In this document: piece by piece, positions 17,807 through 26,875 of the stretch
Numbering within the stretch: the first letter of the stretch is position 1
Layout of the letters: every line of letters starts with the position of its first letter
Origin: CAZHYV01 sp964537055
Lineage (GTDB): Bacteria; Myxococcota_A; Polyangia; Palsa-1104; JAEUJZ01
Direction: 5' to 3'
Assembly (NCBI GenBank): GCA_964537055.1
Contig: CAZHYV010000007.1
Coordinates: forward strand, 62,001 to 126,000
Length of the DNA stretch: 64,000 bases
Notes under the pieces: generated by a model
The model's input: the letters and a program-made list of their open reading frames with translations, nothing else
What the model was told of the DNA's origin: nothing
The model's database searches: none
Made by a program: the position numbers and the translations under genes

Positions 17807-18670
17807 ATGAGGATGACATTATCCTACCTATTAAGAATGCTGCTGGGGCTTCTTCCGGCCGTAGGCTTTGTAAGCTGCGAGAACCAAAAAGATTACTATA
17901 GCATTATTATGGCAAACGGATGCCAACCTGGAGAGACGAAGCTTACCGAGGCCTGCAAACAGGCAATTTTATCCTACGCCCCCATTGATGTGCCCTCGTT
18001 TAAAGTGGGAGATGTAGATTCGAGTGAAAGGTATACAGCTGAGATATCTCTTAACATGGTAGTGAGGAGTTTACACACGCTGTTAACGACCCCGCTTTCT
18101 TTTCCCAAAGACAAAAAGATGTTCGGTTTAGCCACACTTGAAGAAGCGGAAATGTATGATTTTATTGAAACATTTCTTCAGAATGAAAAGGCAAATTTGA
18201 ACCAGTTAGTCGTAAATTATGTTCTAAATGCAGCACCTGTCATTCAGTACGGGTGCTCGGCAGGAATCAAAGCTCGAGCTTACTATACACCTTGGGGAAT
18301 TCATATCTGTGATGCTGTATATGGAGGTATTATTGAGCCCATTTTTCCAGAGACTTTGCTTCATGAAGCGCGTCATCAAGCCGTCCAGCATAATGTGATG
18401 TGCAATGGAGCATTGGATTGCGATAAAGGAATGGATGGTGCCCGGGGCTGGGCAATCTCGCTTCAGTGGGGGATGCTTCAAGGCCAGAAGGGGTTAAACA
18501 CGAGTGATAGCGAAATTTCTAACAATGAAGAAGTATTGGAAGCCCTGGCAAAGACGATGATATTTGAGATTCAGCATAAAATCTTCGCGTTGCCCAAAGC
18601 CCTGCAGCCTGTAAAGACACCAGGGTTTAAAGAATTCTACCTAGATTCTTTCTTAAAAATCGAGTGGTAA
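17807..18670 (+). CDS. putative zinc metalloprotease lipoprotein, cassette 2 (HEARH)
   Basis: 287 residues. The signal peptide ends in VGFVSC, giving a lipidated Cys near residue 24. The single domain matches the first domain of 13235-14869: VNYVLNAAPVI near residue 138, a TPWGIHICDAVYGG block near 164, then TLLHEARHQA (HExxH at 18362-18376), MCNGALDCDKG and GWAISLQWGMLQG. All the Cys around the putative metal site are shared with cassette 1. The barrel gene 18708-19580 follows after 37 bases. The family is unknown to me; peptidase activity is inferred from HExxH in an exported protein, and a substrate cannot be named. Confidence 0.72.
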   Translation: MRMTLSYLLRMLLGLLPAVGFVSCENQKDYYSIIMANGCQPGETKLTEACKQAILSYAPIDVPSFKVGDVDSSERYTAEISLNMVVRSLHTLLTTPLSFPKDKKMFGLATLEEAEMYDFIETFLQNEKANLNQLVVNYVLNAAPVIQYGCSAGIKARAYYTPWGIHICDAVYGGIIEPIFPETLLHEARHQAVQHNVMCNGALDCDKGMDGARGWAISLQWGMLQGQKGLNTSDSEISNNEEVLEALAKTMIFEIQHKIFALPKALQPVKTPGFKEFYLDSFLKIEW

Positions 18671-18707
18671 GTATTTCTCGTTGATGCAAATGTAGAAAGG
18701 CATTTTG

Positions 18708-19580
18708 ATGCATTGCTATTTATTAAAATGGGTAAAAATTAGTTTTCTTCTTACGCTCTTTCTCTTTCCTAACCTTCTTTGGGCAAACGAACCTCCTCTT
18801 TTCCGTATTCAAGGCAGTGGGGGTCTGGGAATGTTGGCAACATCAAATTCGATCCGGGCTCGCTTCGCAGGGGTTTTGGATCTCTTCTTCTCTGTTCAGT
18901 GTAAGAGAGGCGTTTTTTGTGAGAAGTACCAACCTAATATCTTTACCACAGAACTTCGTTTTGCTTTGGGTAACGATAGTTTGTCTTCTTATGTTCCCTA
19001 TGTTGATGCATCCCTTCGAGGATTCCAGGTGGGAATGAAACCTTGGCTCAAGGTGGGAGCAGGTCTTTTTCATTTACAGCGTAACCCTAGGTTTTTGGAT
19101 ACAACCGTAAATCTAACGGTACAACTAGGAGAAGTACGATTCTTTCGCTTTCGCGAGTTTGCTCGAGGCTCGTGGGAATGCGGAGCAAGCATCAGTGCAC
19201 TAGGAGGAAAGTATGCCGATCGCCGAACCTCTTCTCCTTCGTTTGCCGGTCTGGCTCTTTTGGGGATTATGCCCTCCTGCCAGGTGCAAGTAGGAAAACA
19301 AAAGGTGAAATGGGACTTAGGCTTTAAGCTGGGTATGCAAACCTCGGTAGGTGCTAGTGGTCATGGCAGGGCGGATGCACCTGGCCCCTTCGGGGCGATG
19401 CTTTTCGAACCGTGGACAGAGCTATGGACACAATTACGAATTCGTTTAAACAAACAAGCGGACTCGGAGATACAGTGGTATGTACGTGGAGATTTCCGAT
19501 ACCAGACCCTGATCGATACCGGCACCCAAGGGTTGGATATGAGCTTCGTAGCGACGGTGACCTCGGGACTCGCATTTTAG
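18708..19580 (+). CDS. predicted outer-membrane beta-barrel, partner of cassette 2
   Basis: 290 residues from ATG 18708, preceded by AAAGG 9 bases upstream. The signal peptide ends near LLWA-NEPP, residue 27. The body shows amphipathic beta strands and Gly-rich turns. It shares with the barrel at 14874-15989 the Cys pair near the N-terminus (VQCKRGVFCEKY), the LLGIMPSCQVQVG block, VKWDLG and PGPFGAM. It ends ATVTSGLAF with a terminal Phe, the typical outer-membrane C-terminal signal. Gene order and homology with cassette 1 make it likely that each lipoprotein acts with its barrel. Confidence 0.7.
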   Translation: MHCYLLKWVKISFLLTLFLFPNLLWANEPPLFRIQGSGGLGMLATSNSIRARFAGVLDLFFSVQCKRGVFCEKYQPNIFTTELRFALGNDSLSSYVPYVDASLRGFQVGMKPWLKVGAGLFHLQRNPRFLDTTVNLTVQLGEVRFFRFREFARGSWECGASISALGGKYADRRTSSPSFAGLALLGIMPSCQVQVGKQKVKWDLGFKLGMQTSVGASGHGRADAPGPFGAMLFEPWTELWTQLRIRLNKQADSEIQWYVRGDFRYQTLIDTGTQGLDMSFVATVTSGLAF

Positions 19581-19683
19581 GGGTAGTGATGCTTACCCTG
19601 CCCTAAGTGAAATGTCTCTCCAATTTCTTAAAATTCCTACAATCTCTTGACATTGCTCTGAAAAAGGACCAGCTTCTCCTTCT

Positions 19684-20985
19684 ATGAAACTGGTTGCCGA
19701 CTTACATATCCACTCGCACTACAGCCGTGCCACGAGCAAACAGCTTGATTTGGAGCATCTGTGTCTCGTGGCCCAGCAAAAAGGGGTTGGGCTGATTGGC
19801 ACGGGGGACTTTACCCATCCCAAGTGGCTAGAAGAAATTGAACAAAAGCTTGTTCCGATTCCGGGGGAAGAAGGTCTTTATGAGCTGCGGGAGGACTTAC
19901 GGAAAGTGGTAGAAAAGCAAATTCCTCCGTCATGTCGGTCACGGGTACGGTTTTTGCTGTCGGTGGAAATTTCAAGCATCTATAAGCAAGACGATGCGGT
20001 ACGCAAGGTGCATAATCTGGTGTTTGTTCCTAACTTTTCGGTGGCAAAGAAGCTAAACCAACGCCTCGCCAAGATTGGAAATCTCCACTCTGACGGCCGC
20101 CCAATTTTGGGATTGTCCAGTAAACACCTTTTGGAATACACGCTCGAATCAGACCCGCTATCTTATCTAATACCCGCCCATGTGTGGACCCCTCACTTTG
20201 CGGTGTTTGGCTCCATGTCAGGCTTTAACAGCATCGAGGCCTGTTTTGGAGACCTAAGCCAACATATTTTTGCCTTAGAAACCGGCCTTTCCTCAGACCC
20301 CGCGATGAATCACCGCATCTCGATGCTTGACAAATACACCCTTATTTCAAATTCGGATGCGCACTCAGCAGCAAAACTAGCCCGCGAGGCAAACATCGTC
20401 GACATTGATCCTTCATTTGGGGCCCTTCGACATGCTATGGAAACTGCGGATCCGAAACAATTTTTAGGCACGATTGAATTTTACCCCGAAGAAGGAAAGT
20501 ACCACCTTGACGGACACCGCAACTGCAGTGCCCGTCTGTGGCCGAAAGAACGGATGAAGCGGAAAGGTCTTTGTCCCGTCTGTGGCAAGCCTGTTACGGT
20601 GGGTGTGTTATCTAGGATTGAAGAGCTTGCCGATAGGCCCGAGCATCCCGCAGATCTTCCATCGCGAGCCCGTCCTTTTATAAACCTTGTCCCTCTTTCT
20701 GAAATCATCGCAGAAACGCTTGGGGTAGGCGAGGCAAGCCAGGCGGTCCAGCGGCTTCACCATAAACTGCTCGCTCATCTTGGAAATGAACTTTCGGTTC
20801 TACGGGAGATTCCTCTGAAAGACATTGAAACGCAAGGGGGAGCTTTGCTGGCAGAAGGAATACGCCGCGTTCGCGAGGGACAGCTTCATATTGAGGCGGG
20901 GTATGACGGTGAATATGGCACGGTAAAGATTTTTTCTCCTCAGGAACGACATGCCAAAACGCCACAAATTGCACTTTTTGCGTAA
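19684..20985 (+). CDS. endonuclease Q-type PHP-domain nuclease
   Basis: 433 residues. PHP motif I is DLHIHSHYSRA at residues 6-16, followed by GTGDFTHPKW near 39-48, SVEISSIY near 93, HNLVFVP near 110, AHVWTPHFAVFGS near 163 and SNSDAHSA near 223 with the last metal ligands. A zinc-binding segment follows near 283-301 (GHRNC with CPVCGKP). This set identifies the EndoQ family, which cuts 5' of deaminated bases such as uracil and hypoxanthine. The gene ends two bases before the helicase ATG, so the two form a tight operon. EndoQ is best known from archaea and scattered bacteria. Confidence 0.88.
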   Translation: MKLVADLHIHSHYSRATSKQLDLEHLCLVAQQKGVGLIGTGDFTHPKWLEEIEQKLVPIPGEEGLYELREDLRKVVEKQIPPSCRSRVRFLLSVEISSIYKQDDAVRKVHNLVFVPNFSVAKKLNQRLAKIGNLHSDGRPILGLSSKHLLEYTLESDPLSYLIPAHVWTPHFAVFGSMSGFNSIEACFGDLSQHIFALETGLSSDPAMNHRISMLDKYTLISNSDAHSAAKLAREANIVDIDPSFGALRHAMETADPKQFLGTIEFYPEEGKYHLDGHRNCSARLWPKERMKRKGLCPVCGKPVTVGVLSRIEELADRPEHPADLPSRARPFINLVPLSEIIAETLGVGEASQAVQRLHHKLLAHLGNELSVLREIPLKDIETQGGALLAEGIRRVREGQLHIEAGYDGEYGTVKIFSPQERHAKTPQIALFA

Positions 20986-20987
20986 AT

Positions 20988-22967
20988 ATGAACGGCCTAC
21001 GTCCCCCATCCCATCACACCTTTGAGGGAGCTCCCCCACCGATTGATAGGTCTTCGCCAACGCTTGATGGGTCCCCACCAACGCTTGGGAACCTTCACTC
21101 GCGTTACGAAGGGCTCACCCCACAGCAAATGCAAGCGGTACAGCATAACCAAGGTCCGATGCTGGTTCTTGCAGGTCCCGGTTCTGGAAAAACCAAAACC
21201 CTCGTGACTCGACTCGCCTACTTACTCGACTCAGGCAAAGCACTTCCCGAAGAACTTTTGGTGGTCACATTTACCAGGAAGGCCGCCGAAGAAGTAAGGT
21301 CTCGCCTTTCTCGTTTGGTGGGCACTTCTTTAGACCGAGTCACGACGGGCACATTCCATGCCATTGCGTACCAAATCCAGCCTCCGTCCGGCACTCTCTT
21401 AAGCGAGGCAGACAAGCAGGACCTGCTGACGCTTGCGGCGAAAGAGACGAAAATTTCCTTGGCCACTCTTGAGCAAGCCCTTGTACATATTCAGGAGACC
21501 CCCGAGAAAAGAGCAGTTTTGTCACCCGGAATCCAAGCAGGTATTGATACGTACCAGCTTCTCTGCAAGCGATTTCGTTTGTACGGGATGGACGATCTCC
21601 TGCTTACAGCCCACGATGCCCTTTCCCAAGGCTTCGTCAAGACCCCATATCGGTATATTTCCGTCGATGAGTATCAGGATGTAAACAAAGTTCAGCGAGA
21701 CTTGATCAAACTCCTCTCGGGTCCTGACCAGAATGTTTTTGCAATTGGCGATCCCAATCAATCGATTTATTCTTTTCGAGGAGCGCAAGTGAAACATATC
21801 AAAGCGTTTCAGGAAGATTTTCCTAAGGCACAGGTGGTAGAGCTTCTGCATAACTTCCGTTCTACGAAAACCATTGTCGATGCAGCCTGGTCCGTGATTA
21901 CCAAGAACCCACAAATTCAAAATCCACCCATGGCCAAAACGAAAGATGGGGAGCGGATTCAGCTATTCTCAGCAACGACGGAAAAACAAGAAGCCATTTT
22001 GATTGCCCAGGAAATCGAACGTCTGGTAGGCGGAACCAGCCTTAGCTCCTACGACACAGGCTTGGTCTCGACCTGGACTGAAAAAAGCTACGCATTCTCT
22101 GAGATTGCTGTGCTTTGCAGGACTGCTTCCCGGGCAGATGCCCTTTCGGATGCATTAGCTCATGCGGGAATTCCTGTACAGCGAGCGCGAACACGCACAA
22201 GGCACGAACAAGAGCTTCATTTGCTCAATGCGTATATGGGCCTTTGTGAAAACGATGGCAATCTTCCTCTGCCCAAGCTGCTTAAGATTCTTTCTCATGA
22301 GGACCCAGCCAAGGGAAAAGAGTACCAAGCTTCTCTTTTTGCAACCCTCCATTTCCCTCAAATTTCGAAGCTCAGCACATCTCAGCCAAAGTTCGGTAGT
22401 TCTTCTCAGACAGAGGGAGATCCTCCCCTCATCAATCTAAAGGAATGGTTGCGCCTCTCCTGCCCCAGTCTGGCTTCTCATATAGAAATGCTCCAAACGA
22501 ATTGGCAGGCAGATTCTTTTGACCACCGCTTGCAAAAGATAGGTGCGTATCTGGGGTATGCAGAGGAACTCATCCCCCTCCTCGTCGAAGAATATAAGGT
22601 ACGGGGCGACGTCGTAAAAACACTTGGGATTTCCCATGAGTCGGAGTTTGTCCATTCCAACGCCGAGCGGGTGTCTCTATTGACGATGCACGGTGCCAAA
22701 GGGCTAGAATTTGAGGTTGTCTTTGTTGCAGGGTGTGAAACAAACCTATTGCCCGGCACTTCGGTAACGCCCGAGGAGATTGAGGAAGAAAGGCGACTAT
22801 TCTATGTAGCCATGACTCGGGCCAAAGAGCAGCTCTATGTAAGTTGGGTCACACAGCTTAACGATAGAGAGGGCGGACCCTCACCCTTTTTAAAGGAGCT
22901 CCCCGATTCCTGTATTCATCGGAAAGAACCTCCAAAGAAGAGAAAACCACAGCTGAACCTATTTTGA
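20988..22967 (+). CDS. UvrD/Rep-type superfamily 1 DNA helicase
   Basis: 659 residues. A Pro-rich N-terminal extension (residues 1-40) precedes the helicase core. Motif I is GPGSGKT at 63-69, motif Ia TFTRKAAEEVRSR near 87, motif II DEYQDVN near 227, motif III GDPNQSIYSFRGA near 252, motif V TMHGAKGLEFEVVFVAG near 565 and motif VI EEERRLFYVAMTRAKEQL near 597. It is a little shorter than UvrD or PcrA (about 720) and lacks the usual C-terminal extension. The gene starts 2 bases after the EndoQ stop. The pairing suggests that the helicase opens DNA for, or processes, EndoQ incisions; this is inferred from context. Confidence 0.93.
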   Translation: MNGLRPPSHHTFEGAPPPIDRSSPTLDGSPPTLGNLHSRYEGLTPQQMQAVQHNQGPMLVLAGPGSGKTKTLVTRLAYLLDSGKALPEELLVVTFTRKAAEEVRSRLSRLVGTSLDRVTTGTFHAIAYQIQPPSGTLLSEADKQDLLTLAAKETKISLATLEQALVHIQETPEKRAVLSPGIQAGIDTYQLLCKRFRLYGMDDLLLTAHDALSQGFVKTPYRYISVDEYQDVNKVQRDLIKLLSGPDQNVFAIGDPNQSIYSFRGAQVKHIKAFQEDFPKAQVVELLHNFRSTKTIVDAAWSVITKNPQIQNPPMAKTKDGERIQLFSATTEKQEAILIAQEIERLVGGTSLSSYDTGLVSTWTEKSYAFSEIAVLCRTASRADALSDALAHAGIPVQRARTRTRHEQELHLLNAYMGLCENDGNLPLPKLLKILSHEDPAKGKEYQASLFATLHFPQISKLSTSQPKFGSSSQTEGDPPLINLKEWLRLSCPSLASHIEMLQTNWQADSFDHRLQKIGAYLGYAEELIPLLVEEYKVRGDVVKTLGISHESEFVHSNAERVSLLTMHGAKGLEFEVVFVAGCETNLLPGTSVTPEEIEEERRLFYVAMTRAKEQLYVSWVTQLNDREGGPSPFLKELPDSCIHRKEPPKKRKPQLNLF

Positions 22968-22999
22968 GGTTAAATGATTTTGAGATTGGATGAAAACCA

Positions 23000-23329
23000 A
23001 TGCACCCAAAGCCGCTAAAACGATCGAAGGATCTTGCGAACCAAGGACAGATCTGGTTCAAAAGAAGGATGGATGTATCTTCACAAAATACAAAAAATAC
23101 CTCTTCCCCCAAAGTTCTGGTTGAGCTTACTCACGATGAAGCCCTGATCTTTTTTGATTGGTTGGCTAGGGATGAGGACAGCCAAATGGATACACCCTCC
23201 CATGAATCCGAACAGGTGGTCCTTTTAAAGATTGAAGGTCAGCTTGAGCAACTTCTGATCGAGCCTTTCGACGAAGACTATACAGAGCGGCTCGAAGCGG
23301 CTCGTGACCGTATTTTGCTAGGAGAATAA
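23000..23329 (+). CDS. small conserved protein of unknown function
   Basis: Up to 109 residues; ATG 23069, giving 86 residues, is an alternative start with AGAAGG immediately before it. The conserved part has VELTHDEALIFFDWLAR near residue 40 from the longer start and ends DYTERLEAARDRI. This THDEALxLFxWL pattern occurs in short uncharacterised bacterial proteins, which I cannot name. The protein is acidic and predicted helical without export signals. It lies 32 bases after the helicase and before a barrel gene on the same strand. Confidence 0.6.
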   Translation: MHPKPLKRSKDLANQGQIWFKRRMDVSSQNTKNTSSPKVLVELTHDEALIFFDWLARDEDSQMDTPSHESEQVVLLKIEGQLEQLLIEPFDEDYTERLEAARDRILLGE

Positions 23330-23372
23330 AGAGCGCACGGTGAATGGAAATCGAAAATCTGAGGAGCCCACG

Positions 23373-24125
23373 ATGAAAAAGAAGATACTTTACACCATTC
23401 TCTCCGCCATGGGAGGGATTTTGCTCTTCCTAGGCAAGCCTGCTCTCTTAGAAGCCCAACCTTTCAACGGTCCCCTAAATAATCCATCGCAGTTTCAGTA
23501 CAGCGGCGGAACAAATTCAGGAGATTCAGTAATTTGGGCACTCATTAAGGTCCTTGAAGCTTTGTCGGCGGGCTCGAAGTCTATTCCGCCTTCGTCACCA
23601 AACACCAATGTTCATCCCACCTTCGAGGCACCCCCTTCTTTATTTAGAAACCAATTTGGGATAGGAGTCACCGCGTTTCCAGCCCAATATTTGTGGCAAA
23701 TAAAATCAGGTCTTGGGCATTACCAGGCGGGGTTTCAGCTAGATCTATCATTTCGTCATAACCAGCGCCTCACATTCGAGTTAGGTTTAGGATTTACCGG
23801 GTACCAAGAGCACCAAGAGTTTATTTCCAATCTTGGATTACGAATTCACATCCATCGACTTCCTAAAGATCCTCAGAAGTTTCACCTGGCTCCTTATTTT
23901 GTCCTAGGGGGAAACTTTGCGCTAGGAAGCCCGCCGCAAGGGAGTACTCCTACGAATGTTTACCTAGGAGGCCAGGCTGGTATCGGATTGGAATTAAGGT
24001 TTGGAGATCAAGCCACCCTTCATTTTGATGTACGGGGCCTATTTCGAGGAAACATTGAAGCCCAGACTCCCTTCGCTTTACAGGCAGGCCTTCGTACAGG
24101 GGTCGGCTTTGGCTTCTATTTCTAA
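23373..24125 (+). CDS. predicted outer-membrane beta-barrel protein
   Basis: 250 residues from ATG 23373, which has GAGGAG 7 bases upstream; the frame begins at 23340 but those residues precede the signal. The signal peptide ends near LLEAQ, residue 29. The mature start is a low-complexity Asn/Pro/Ser stretch to about residue 95, then a barrel domain beginning RNQFGIGVTAFPAQYLW and ending GLRTGVGFGFYF with C-terminal Phe. It resembles the protein at 40006-40677 (KQFGIGGTMIP, and an LR-shape C-terminal strand LRLGIGVAGYL). Function unknown; both may be members of one small barrel family. Confidence 0.7.
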   Translation: MKKKILYTILSAMGGILLFLGKPALLEAQPFNGPLNNPSQFQYSGGTNSGDSVIWALIKVLEALSAGSKSIPPSSPNTNVHPTFEAPPSLFRNQFGIGVTAFPAQYLWQIKSGLGHYQAGFQLDLSFRHNQRLTFELGLGFTGYQEHQEFISNLGLRIHIHRLPKDPQKFHLAPYFVLGGNFALGSPPQGSTPTNVYLGGQAGIGLELRFGDQATLHFDVRGLFRGNIEAQTPFALQAGLRTGVGFGFYF

Positions 24126-24149
24126 AGCGATGCTGTTGCGCCCGTGATT

Positions 24150-25268
24150 CTACGCGCCCGTTCTTTTGGCCCGGCCTGTAGCAGCCGTATCAGAGGGTGG
24201 TGCGGAAGAAGCAGCCCCACTGTTTTCTTGTCCTGGACGACGGATCCCATGCTTACTAAGCACTGCTGTCTCTATCGCTTGCATGACATCTGGATGTGAC
24301 TTCAGATACTCTTTCGCATTCTCCCGCCCTTGGCCAATCCTCTCGCTTCCATACGAGAACCAGGCTCCTGATTTTTCAATCACCCCGGCTTCTACCCCTA
24401 AATCTACCAAATCACCTTCTTTTGAAATTCCCTCACCGTAGATCATATCAAACTCAACCTCCCGGAAAGGAGGGGCCAGCTTGTTTTTCACCACTTTGAT
24501 CTTCGTACGGTTCCCAATACTGCTCTCCCCTTGCTTGATCGCACCAACCCGACGGATATCCATTCGGATCGATGCATAAAATTTAAGGGCATTTCCGCCG
24601 GTGGTTGTTTCAGGGCTACCAAACATCACTCCAATTTTCATACGGATTTGGTTAATAAAAATGACCAAGGTGTTTGACTTATTGATTGTGCCTGTAAGTT
24701 TCCTAAGAGCTTGAGACATCAACCTAGCCTGTAGACCCATATGCTGGTCGCCCATTTCTCCTTCAATTTCTGCCTTAGGTACAAGTGCTGCGACAGAATC
24801 TACCACGATCACATCCACTGCGTTCGAGCGGACCAAAAGATCAGTAATCTCTAATGCCTGCTCTCCATGGTCTGGTTGCGAAATCAAAAGGTCGTCTGTT
24901 TTTACGCCCAGCTTCCGTGCATAGTTCACATCTAAGGCATGTTCCGCATCAACAAATGCGCAAACACCACCAATCTTTTGGGCTTCGGCCAGCACCGAAA
25001 GTGCAATAGTCGTTTTACCCGAAGACTCAGGTCCATAGATCTCGACAATTCTTCCTCTTGGCAATCCCCCAATTCCTAACGCCAAATCAACGGCTAACGA
25101 TCCCGAGGGAATCACTTTCACCTCTGGTAAAGCCTGGGCATCGCCTAAGCGCATAATGGTCCCTTTACCAAACTGCCGATCGATCGTACTAATCGCCGTA
25201 TCTAACTGAGCTTGTCTAGCTGCACGAAGGGCTGACCCTTGTTTTGTTTCTTCTCTGTCCGTAATCAT
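24150..25268 (-). CDS. recA: recombinase RecA
   Basis: 372 residues from ATG 25268; the frame extends to 25319 but those 17 residues are not conserved, and a purine-rich GAGAGAAAGAGAG tract precedes 25268. Walker A is GPESSGKT at 79-86, Walker B VIVVDSVAAL near 150, and the L1/L2 DNA-binding loops (EIEGEMGDQHMGLQARLMSQALRKLTG, split here as EGEMGDQH and ARLMSQ; then FGSPETTTGGNALKF) are intact. The C-terminal tail is rich in Ala and Ser, ending in basic residues (GRAKRTGA) instead of the usual acidic tail. RecA is the strand-exchange protein and LexA co-protease. cinA lies directly upstream on the same strand. Confidence 0.97.
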   Translation of the reverse strand: MITDREETKQGSALRAARQAQLDTAISTIDRQFGKGTIMRLGDAQALPEVKVIPSGSLAVDLALGIGGLPRGRIVEIYGPESSGKTTIALSVLAEAQKIGGVCAFVDAEHALDVNYARKLGVKTDDLLISQPDHGEQALEITDLLVRSNAVDVIVVDSVAALVPKAEIEGEMGDQHMGLQARLMSQALRKLTGTINKSNTLVIFINQIRMKIGVMFGSPETTTGGNALKFYASIRMDIRRVGAIKQGESSIGNRTKIKVVKNKLAPPFREVEFDMIYGEGISKEGDLVDLGVEAGVIEKSGAWFSYGSERIGQGRENAKEYLKSHPDVMQAIETAVLSKHGIRRPGQENSGAASSAPPSDTAATGRAKRTGA

Positions 25269-25463
25269 GTTTTTCTCTCTTTCTCTCTTTACCCTAACGT
25301 ATGACAAAGTCCTGACCAATAAAAACTGAAATTTTGTCGGTCTGTGTAAAAATTTTGCCCGTTCTTCGCAAATTTCCTGAAAAAATATTCTTAAAACAGC
25401 TTTCCTTCGTTCTTATATGGCTACGTCGATTTTTTATAGATACTGCATCTATAGCGATGCCTC

Positions 25464-26729
25464 CTAGTCTTTGGATAAATGCTGATTAAGCATACTTAGC
25501 GCTGTGTACGCCGCTCTTAAACGAATTTGGGACCGATCCCCCAATAGTGACAAATGCTCTACCAGGGTAAATTTAGGCCCCGATAACGCTATGTAGACTG
25601 TTCCTACGGGTTTCTCGGTGGTTCCGCCTGCAGGACCCGCAACCCCAGAAATGGCGATACCATAAGTCGTTTGGTGACGCAGACGTACGCCAACGGCCAT
25701 CTCTTTCACACATTCCTCGCTCACTGCACCATGCTTTTGTAAAGTATCCTCGGAGACTTGCAAGTCTGATTTCTTCACCTGATTGTGGTAGGCAATGGTC
25801 CCTCCATAGTAATAATCCGACGACCCTGCCACCGAGGTAATCAGTTCTCCCAGCAACCCTCCTGTGCACGATTCAGCGGTAGATAGCGTCTCTCCTCGTT
25901 GTCTTAACCTCATACCCACCGTCTTTGCTAGAGTTTCCTCTCCTACTCCGTACAGATATCCCTGTAGTCTTTCTAAAATTTGCTCCTCATACCTCCGAAA
26001 CCGCTCCCTTGCTCCAGCAGAGTCTTTATCCCTTGCCACCAAAATGAGAAGCACCTCAGGAGATGCCAATCGATAATGAAGACTTGCAAACCCATGAAGC
26101 TCATCCTCAGAAGAGAGAATCCCCTTTAATCGATCATTTACCTCAGATTCTCCCAAACCGAAAATTCGATACGTTTGGGAGAACGTTTGTGGCCTTGTTA
26201 AAGATTGCTCTTGCAAAATTTTTAATGCCTGATCTTCGAACATGGGCTTCATTTCTCTGGGAACCCCGGGAAAGAAGAAGCATGGTACGCCTTGCAACAT
26301 CACTTGAAATCCAGGCGCTGCTCCATGCTGGTTTCTCATTACCTTGGCGCCTTTCGGAATTCGAACTTGCCGGGTAGAGATATTTCTCAGAGGCGACAGT
26401 TTTTGTCTCTGGTTGACTTTTTCCAAATGTTCTTCTTCATAGACAGCCTCGACATCTAGCAGCTCCGCAACCACATCAACGGTAAGATCATCATCCGTAG
26501 GCCCTAATCCCCCTGTGACGAATACGACTTGAGACCGGGATACGGCCAAGTGGATTGCATCTTTGATGTCCTGTGCAGCATCATTTACCCCTTGCCTATA
26601 TCGTACAGAGATACCCTGCTCAAACAGTTTACCACCTATCCAAGCAGCATTGGTATCTGCCACTTGTCCCCAGTTCAACTCATCACCGATACTAAGAACT
26701 TCTGCGCATACCTGACCAATCTTTAACAT
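25464..26729 (-). CDS. cinA: CinA-family protein (nicotinamide-nucleotide amidase, competence/damage-inducible)
   Basis: 421 residues, the length of two-domain CinA. The N-terminal molybdopterin-binding-like domain has LSIGDELNWGQVADTNA at 11-28 and FVTGGLGPTDDDLT near 70. The C-terminal amidase domain carries STAESCTGGLLGEL near 286 and AISGVAGPAGGTTEKPVGTVYIA near 365 (catalytic Ser and the G-rich loop). CinA hydrolyses NMN in pyridine-nucleotide salvage. The cinA-recA order on one strand, with 195 bases between them, is conserved in several phyla. The ATG at 26729 is followed by LKIGQVCAEVLSIGDELN. Confidence 0.95.
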   Translation of the reverse strand: MLKIGQVCAEVLSIGDELNWGQVADTNAAWIGGKLFEQGISVRYRQGVNDAAQDIKDAIHLAVSRSQVVFVTGGLGPTDDDLTVDVVAELLDVEAVYEEEHLEKVNQRQKLSPLRNISTRQVRIPKGAKVMRNQHGAAPGFQVMLQGVPCFFFPGVPREMKPMFEDQALKILQEQSLTRPQTFSQTYRIFGLGESEVNDRLKGILSSEDELHGFASLHYRLASPEVLLILVARDKDSAGARERFRRYEEQILERLQGYLYGVGEETLAKTVGMRLRQRGETLSTAESCTGGLLGELITSVAGSSDYYYGGTIAYHNQVKKSDLQVSEDTLQKHGAVSEECVKEMAVGVRLRHQTTYGIAISGVAGPAGGTTEKPVGTVYIALSGPKFTLVEHLSLLGDRSQIRLRAAYTALSMLNQHLSKD

Positions 26730-26875
26730 AGAAAGCCCTTTTCCAAAGATGTTAGATACAAACAGAATGTATCCAAATGTTCAGCCTTTTGCAATTTAAT
26801 ACTTGTGTTTCGTTGAAAGTTTTGATTTACAAGAAGCATTCATCCAAATGAAGGAAAGGGATCTGAGAAGAAAGT

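Noticed and set aside
25269..25463. Possible LexA (SOS) box upstream of recA
   Set aside because: I found no convincing palindromic LexA site; myxobacterial LexA sites vary, so absence proves nothing.
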